Assembly: GCA_964553035.1 (NCBI GenBank)
Contig: CAZKJH010000145.1
Span: 1-8,494 of the forward strand
Origin: JBBQIY01 sp964553035
GTDB taxonomy: Bacteria > Verrucomicrobiota > Kiritimatiellia > RFP12 > UBA3636
Reading direction: 5' to 3'
Length of the DNA: 8,494 bases
The translations under genes and the position numbers were made by a program. Positions within the stretch are counted from its first letter, which is position 1. Every line of letters starts with the position of its first letter. Shown here piece by piece: positions 5,493 to 8,494 of this stretch. A model generated the notes under the pieces. That model saw only the letters and a program-made list of their open reading frames with translations. It did not search any database and was not told the origin of the DNA.

Positions 5493-6454
5493 CGTAGACT
5501 GCAGACCTTCAGATCTGGCGCATCGGAGAGTAGGCACTCCAGCATGCCGCCGGGCTTCAGATGGCCGATGACCAGTTTTTCACAATGATGCATCACGTAT
5601 TCGTTGCACCAAGCAGCCCTCCTTGCTGAGGGTGCTTCGAGGGCTTGGTCGAAAGGAGAGAGAATGAGCAGGCGATTTTCGTCGAGGGCACGGCGGATGG
5701 TGGGCGTATTGGTGCCGGCTTCGAGCGACCATGGTTTCACCCAGATGAGGGGACGCCCATGCGTCAGACCCGCCTTAAAAACCGCACGCTCCATCGGCGA
5801 CAGGAAGCCGGAGATGATGGCTTCGCCAGTTTTCAGGGGCAGATGGCCGTGCGCCTCCGCTTCGCCGCGGCTGGCGAGAAACCCCAGCTTTGGGCCATCC
5901 AGCAGCGTACGGTTGCCCAGTGTGCGCGGCTCACCGCAATTCATGACGGCATCGTAGTTCTGCGGGTTGAAGCGAATATAGTTGCGGATGTTTTGCAACG
6001 CTGCTTCGTCGTGGATGATGATTTCGTAGTAATTGCGCTGCCAGATGGAGGTGCCAAGGGTTGGGGCACGGCATGCCGTGCCCTTACTAACCGCTGCCTT
6101 GTACGAGCGCACGATGGTGGGGAGAGACCCTGCCACCGGGGCCCCGAAGCGCTCCTGAGTTGGGGCACGGCATGCCGTGCCCTTACCGACGATCTCGATG
6201 ATCCCATGGACGTGGTCGGGCATGATGACCCATTCGTCGATGGCGGCGTTCGGGAAATGCGCGGGGATGGCTCGCCAGCATTCCGCCGCGATTTGCCCTG
6301 CTTCGCTTAACGCCATCTTGCCTTTCACCACCGTGCCGAAGCGCGGGCGGCGATCGGCGGCGCACATCGTGACGAAATACCTCCCTGGTCCCGCGTAGTC
6401 GTGCCCGGGTAGGCGTATGGATCGCCGATGGTGGATGTCCGGATCGTAAGTCAT
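5489..6454 (-). CDS. REP-associated tyrosine transposase fused to DprA-like domain
   Basis: The 321-residue protein starts MTYDPDIHHRRSIRLPGHDY, the usual opening of RAYT (TnpA_REP, Y1 single-strand transposases). YFVTMC and the metal-binding HVH of MPDHVHG (residues 81-83) follow, then WQRNYYE (138-144) and the catalytic tyrosine in IRNYIRFNP (about residue 159). Such enzymes cut single-stranded DNA at REP hairpins. Two in-frame copies of KGTACRAPT (91-99 and 124-132) are the translation of REP palindromes. The second replaces the short basic loop usual before WQRNYYE. Beyond residue 190 a second domain resembles DprA/Smf Rossmann-like DNA-processing proteins: EAIISGFLSPMERAVFKAGL, NRLLILSPFDQ, RRAAWCNEYV and KPGGML. 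The start has AAAAGGGA upstream and overlaps a methyltransferase-tail remnant. It looks intact, but the insertions may impair activity. Confidence 0.88.
   Translation of the reverse strand: MTYDPDIHHRRSIRLPGHDYAGPGRYFVTMCAADRRPRFGTVVKGKMALSEAGQIAAECWRAIPAHFPNAAIDEWVIMPDHVHGIIEIVGKGTACRAPTQERFGAPVAGSLPTIVRSYKAAVSKGTACRAPTLGTSIWQRNYYEIIIHDEAALQNIRNYIRFNPQNYDAVMNCGEPRTLGNRTLLDGPKLGFLASRGEAEAHGHLPLKTGEAIISGFLSPMERAVFKAGLTHGRPLIWVKPWSLEAGTNTPTIRRALDENRLLILSPFDQALEAPSARRAAWCNEYVMHHCEKLVIGHLKPGGMLECLLSDAPDLKVCSLR
6060..6087 (-). repeat. REP-like palindrome, copy 2, inside the transposase gene
   Basis: This copy is the same 28 bases as copy 1, in the same orientation, with the palindrome core at 6064-6083. 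It is read in frame as KGTACRAPT within the transposase. Confidence 0.92.
6159..6186 (-). repeat. REP-like palindrome, copy 3, inside the transposase gene
   Basis: This copy has the same 28 bases and orientation, with its core at 6163-6182. It lies exactly 99 bases from copy 2, so both are in the same reading frame and give the same peptide. Confidence 0.92.
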
Positions 6455-6489
6455 TGCAGAGTCCCTTTTACAATTTCAATTTTTTCGAG
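6451..6489 (-). other. Methyltransferase-tail leader before the transposase
   Basis: Directly after the stop of the 388-residue gene, and in its frame, the minus strand reads RYLEKIEIVKGTLQ and TGA, overlapping the transposase ATG. EKIEIVKG matches the EIEIVEG ending of the methyltransferase at 7683. It carries the AAAAGGGA ribosome site of the transposase. Confidence 0.5.
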
Positions 6490-6495
6490 ATAGCG

Positions 6496-7662
6496 TTACG
6501 CGTCACGGTCTTGACGGAGGAAGAGGGTGCATGATGACGGGGGAAGAGAAAAGATTTCGAGGATAGTGCGAATGGAGGCGCAAATGTGGTTGGCGGATAG
6601 GTTGATCTCGGCACTGAGTCCGTTCGGAAGGGAGAGCGCTTTGCGCAGTTCTGAGGGATTCCGGCTGAAGTGTCGGTTGTCACGTCGAGTGATGGTCTTG
6701 GGGTTATCGGGTAGCGCCGTGAACGTGGCAGGGTCTTCCTTTGCCAGTTGACGGAGGATAAGCTCATACACCCGAGACCAAGTGTTGATTTCCTGATAGC
6801 CGATTCCGTCTAGGACAAAGCCACACGGGCGCTTGTAGGTGAAATCCTCATCAACAGCGTGTGCTTCGTTCTGGTTCAGCTCCTTGATGATGCGAGAATT
6901 CTCCGTACTGGTGGATCCAACCTCCGTTCCGGCTGAAGCTTCACCGTCGGCTTGCACTTGAGTGTATTCCTGTATCAGGCGTGTCATCTCATCCGAGAGC
7001 TTGCCGAAGGCGTCGATTTGCGTGTTGAGCCGCTTCTTGAAAATCACGCCTTCATCCACTGCTTGGGAATCATTGTGTTCAATGTTCAGCCACACATCAT
7101 CGGAAAAAGCCAGAAGGTTTTCGCGGATGTTTTCGAGGTCGTCGAGGATGTTGCGTACGGGCTTGGTTATGGAGTTGCTGTTCTTGTGGCTGGGAGTAGA
7201 GGTCGTGAGCGGCCGTGAAGCGATGCTCGCGTTTGGAGAAGGAGAAAGTAGCGTTTTAGGCGGAAGTATATGGCTGTTTTCTTCCTGAGGTAATTCATCG
7301 ACGTTCTCACTATCAGCGTCACCAATGGAGTCCTCGTAATGACAACTGCAAGACCAAGTTCCACAGATGAATTTTCCGCCACGAACTTCAAAAATAAGTG
7401 GATTGTTGGGTGGCGGGAACTTAATGAGGCTGTCAAAAAAGCGTTTATGAATCGAAACAATGGCAGGCCAGAATCCTTGAGCTGGCAAGCCAACACTGGC
7501 CGTACCTACGGAAATCCGAAAATCGTTATTGCCGAAGAAAAAAGAAATCCTCTCGGCACGGTCTTTTTTGTAGGGAGCTGTTCCAGCTAGAACTTTGGCC
7601 GCTGCGAGATAGGCAGAGTGTACAATTTCAATGCGGTACTCGCGTTTTTTTCTTGGACTCAT
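6496..7662 (-). CDS. Protein of unknown function in a restriction-modification operon
   Basis: The 388-residue protein has no family I can name. Residues 1-110 look like a compact beta-rich domain ending PLIFEVRGGKFICGTWSC, faintly like a sliding-clamp subdomain. Residues 115-165 are Ser/Pro/Thr-rich linker, 170-235 are helical and charged, and a second acidic linker follows. Residues 273-372 form a C-terminal domain with YKRPCGFVLDG, a tryptophan helix WSRVYELILRQLA, a HFSRNPSELRKA stretch and INLSANHICASIRTILEIF. I have an impression of similar C-terminal blocks (FSRDP.EL...NLSAN.I) in proteins encoded near restriction genes, but cannot name the family. The ATG at 7662 follows AAAGGAAG at good spacing and lies 20 bases after the methyltransferase stop, so co-transcription is likely. 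No signal peptide or membrane segment is seen. An accessory defence role is inference from position only. Confidence 0.8.
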   Translation of the reverse strand: MSPRKKREYRIEIVHSAYLAAAKVLAGTAPYKKDRAERISFFFGNNDFRISVGTASVGLPAQGFWPAIVSIHKRFFDSLIKFPPPNNPLIFEVRGGKFICGTWSCSCHYEDSIGDADSENVDELPQEENSHILPPKTLLSPSPNASIASRPLTTSTPSHKNSNSITKPVRNILDDLENIRENLLAFSDDVWLNIEHNDSQAVDEGVIFKKRLNTQIDAFGKLSDEMTRLIQEYTQVQADGEASAGTEVGSTSTENSRIIKELNQNEAHAVDEDFTYKRPCGFVLDGIGYQEINTWSRVYELILRQLAKEDPATFTALPDNPKTITRRDNRHFSRNPSELRKALSLPNGLSAEINLSANHICASIRTILEIFSLPPSSCTLFLRQDRDA

Positions 7663-7682
7663 AGCGACAGCTTCCTTTGCAA

Positions 7683-8494
7683 TTATTTACCTTCCACAAT
7701 TTCAATTTCTGTGGTCGTGAGGTGGTAGAGGGCGTAGACGTGGCGGTCGATTTCGGATTCGAGGGCGGTGATGTCGGCGGAGGGGTCGGCGGTTCTGGCG
7801 GTCAGGATGCGGTCCACGAGGTCGGTGATGGTCGCTTGCTGCTCGGGTGTTGCTGGGGGTATTGGGAACTTCTCCATGAAAATAGCACTGGGCTCGAAAA
7901 AATTGTTTTGCAAGCGGGCTATCCACTTCGTAAAGAGAAAGAATACGACTGATGAGTTCAATACAGCGAAAAGCACTTTATCTGAGGTCGGAATAATAAA
8001 GGCTTTTTGATTAGTAAGAAATCCTTCACTATCCCAGGCAAATTCGTTGCGCTTACAAATGTTTGGGTAGATTATTTTACATTCATCAAAAGCGTTCCAG
8101 TAAATGCAGGAGCGTAGTTCCCAAAAGAAGCGGCCTTGGTCTGTGCGGGCAATTAACTTGTCCCGCATGGGTTTGAAATGCGCGTAGATTGCCGGATAGG
8201 TCGTCGCAAAACACTTCTCCGCCTTGGCGGGAGGAAGGTCAGACCAAGGGTGCTGCTTGTTTTCCGACGATTCAATCTTGATCAAATACTGATCCGCAAA
8301 GTTACACTGCCACCGTTTGACATCGCGGCCGCGAAGAAATGGCTTGAGCAATTCGTCTGAAGACGGGTCTTCGGCGATGAGTCGGTCGCGTGTGGCACGG
8401 TCTACGACAAAGGCTTCGTTTAAACCGGTTTTAATTCCGTGAGGCTCTTGCAAAACCCCCCGCGCCGCTGCGCCTGACGGCTTGCGTCCGGGGC
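7683..8494 (-). CDS. Eco57I/TaqI-type methyltransferase or type IIG R-M protein, C-terminal part
   Basis: The frame is open to the window edge, so the N-terminal part with the methyltransferase motifs (NPPY and others) lies outside. About 269 codons are present. GIKTGLNEAFVVD, ELLKPFLRGRDVKRW, KIIYPNICKRNEFAWD, FLTNQKAFII, LFAVLNSSVVFFLF and the FPIPPATPEQQATITDLVDR block are the landmarks of the TaqI-like C-terminal specificity domain, which reads the DNA target. The tail SEIDRHVYALYHLTTTEIEI is the source of the tail remnants elsewhere in the window. Large proteins of this group can both methylate and cleave; whether a nuclease domain is present cannot be judged. Just before GIKTGLNEAF lies a GC-rich, unusual segment GRKPSGAAARG. 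A TTG at 8453 is in frame but is an unlikely real start. Confidence 0.88.
   Translation of the reverse strand, partial: PGRKPSGAAARGVLQEPHGIKTGLNEAFVVDRATRDRLIAEDPSSDELLKPFLRGRDVKRWQCNFADQYLIKIESSENKQHPWSDLPPAKAEKCFATTYPAIYAHFKPMRDKLIARTDQGRFFWELRSCIYWNAFDECKIIYPNICKRNEFAWDSEGFLTNQKAFIIPTSDKVLFAVLNSSVVFFLFTKWIARLQNNFFEPSAIFMEKFPIPPATPEQQATITDLVDRILTARTADPSADITALESEIDRHVYALYHLTTTEIEIVEGK

Noticed and set aside
5645..6310. Plus-strand frame of 221 codons opposite the transposase
   Set aside because: It is a shadow of the transposase gene; its repeated GTACRA peptides arise because the REP palindrome reads alike on both strands.
7620..7640. Another methyltransferase tail at RIEIV in the start of the 388-residue gene
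   Set aside because: The resemblance is five residues inside the coding sequence, after the start codon, and is probably chance.

Overview
The window is an accessory, defence-island-like stretch of a bacterial chromosome in which every recognisable gene reads on the minus strand. Base composition is near 50% GC. The three 28-bp GTTGGGGCAC-type palindromic repeats, which read as the peptide GTACRAPT, and the CTTTGTCGCGAG tandem repeats remind me of genomes of the PVC assemblage (Verrucomicrobiota, Kiritimatiellota, Lentisphaerota). That is a recollection rather than a test, so the taxonomic suggestion is weak. No rRNA, tRNA or CRISPR array is visible.

Layout from right to left, the direction of transcription. 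(1) 7683-8494 is the C-terminal target-recognition part of a large Eco57I/TaqI-type DNA methyltransferase or type IIG restriction-modification protein, cut by the window edge. (2) 6496-7662 is an intact 388-residue protein of unknown function lying 20 nt downstream, probably in the same operon. (3) 5489-6454 is a REP-associated tyrosine transposase (RAYT) fused to a DprA-like C-terminal domain. Two copies of a perfect 20-bp palindrome sit in frame inside the gene and a third overlaps its stop codon. (4) 5068-5440 is a NERD-domain/topoisomerase-zinc-finger gene broken by an internal out-of-frame deletion. (5) 3801-4466 is an ORF6N-domain gene broken by a 128-bp MITE-like insertion with a CTAG target duplication and by an extra base in a homopolymer. 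(6) 3588-3802 holds fragments of a RAYT/DprA protein and of a methyltransferase tail. (7) 3283-3591 is a truncated RhuM-family gene, ended by a 275-bp composite repeat at 3028-3302, with two further RhuM-like fragments at 2759-2932. (8) 705-2623 is an intact rloA-rloB pair (AbiL-like ATPase plus RloB effector) with its own promoter. (9) 1-704 has no intact gene: it carries copies of the composite repeat and a probable fourth RhuM-like scrap.

Functionally, the intact systems are the modification/restriction protein with its unknown partner, and RloAB. Both fit anti-phage defence. Between them lies a graveyard of cassette genes (RhuM, ORF6N, NERD, RAYT) and small palindromic repeats. Two patterns cut across these features. 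First, several cassette genes start right after a remnant of the same methyltransferase C-terminal tail, which supplies an AAGG-type ribosome binding site and an ATGA stop/start overlap. Second, the RhuM fragments and the ORF6N gene each contain a coding palindrome; in the RhuM fragments the arm sequences differ but the position is the same.
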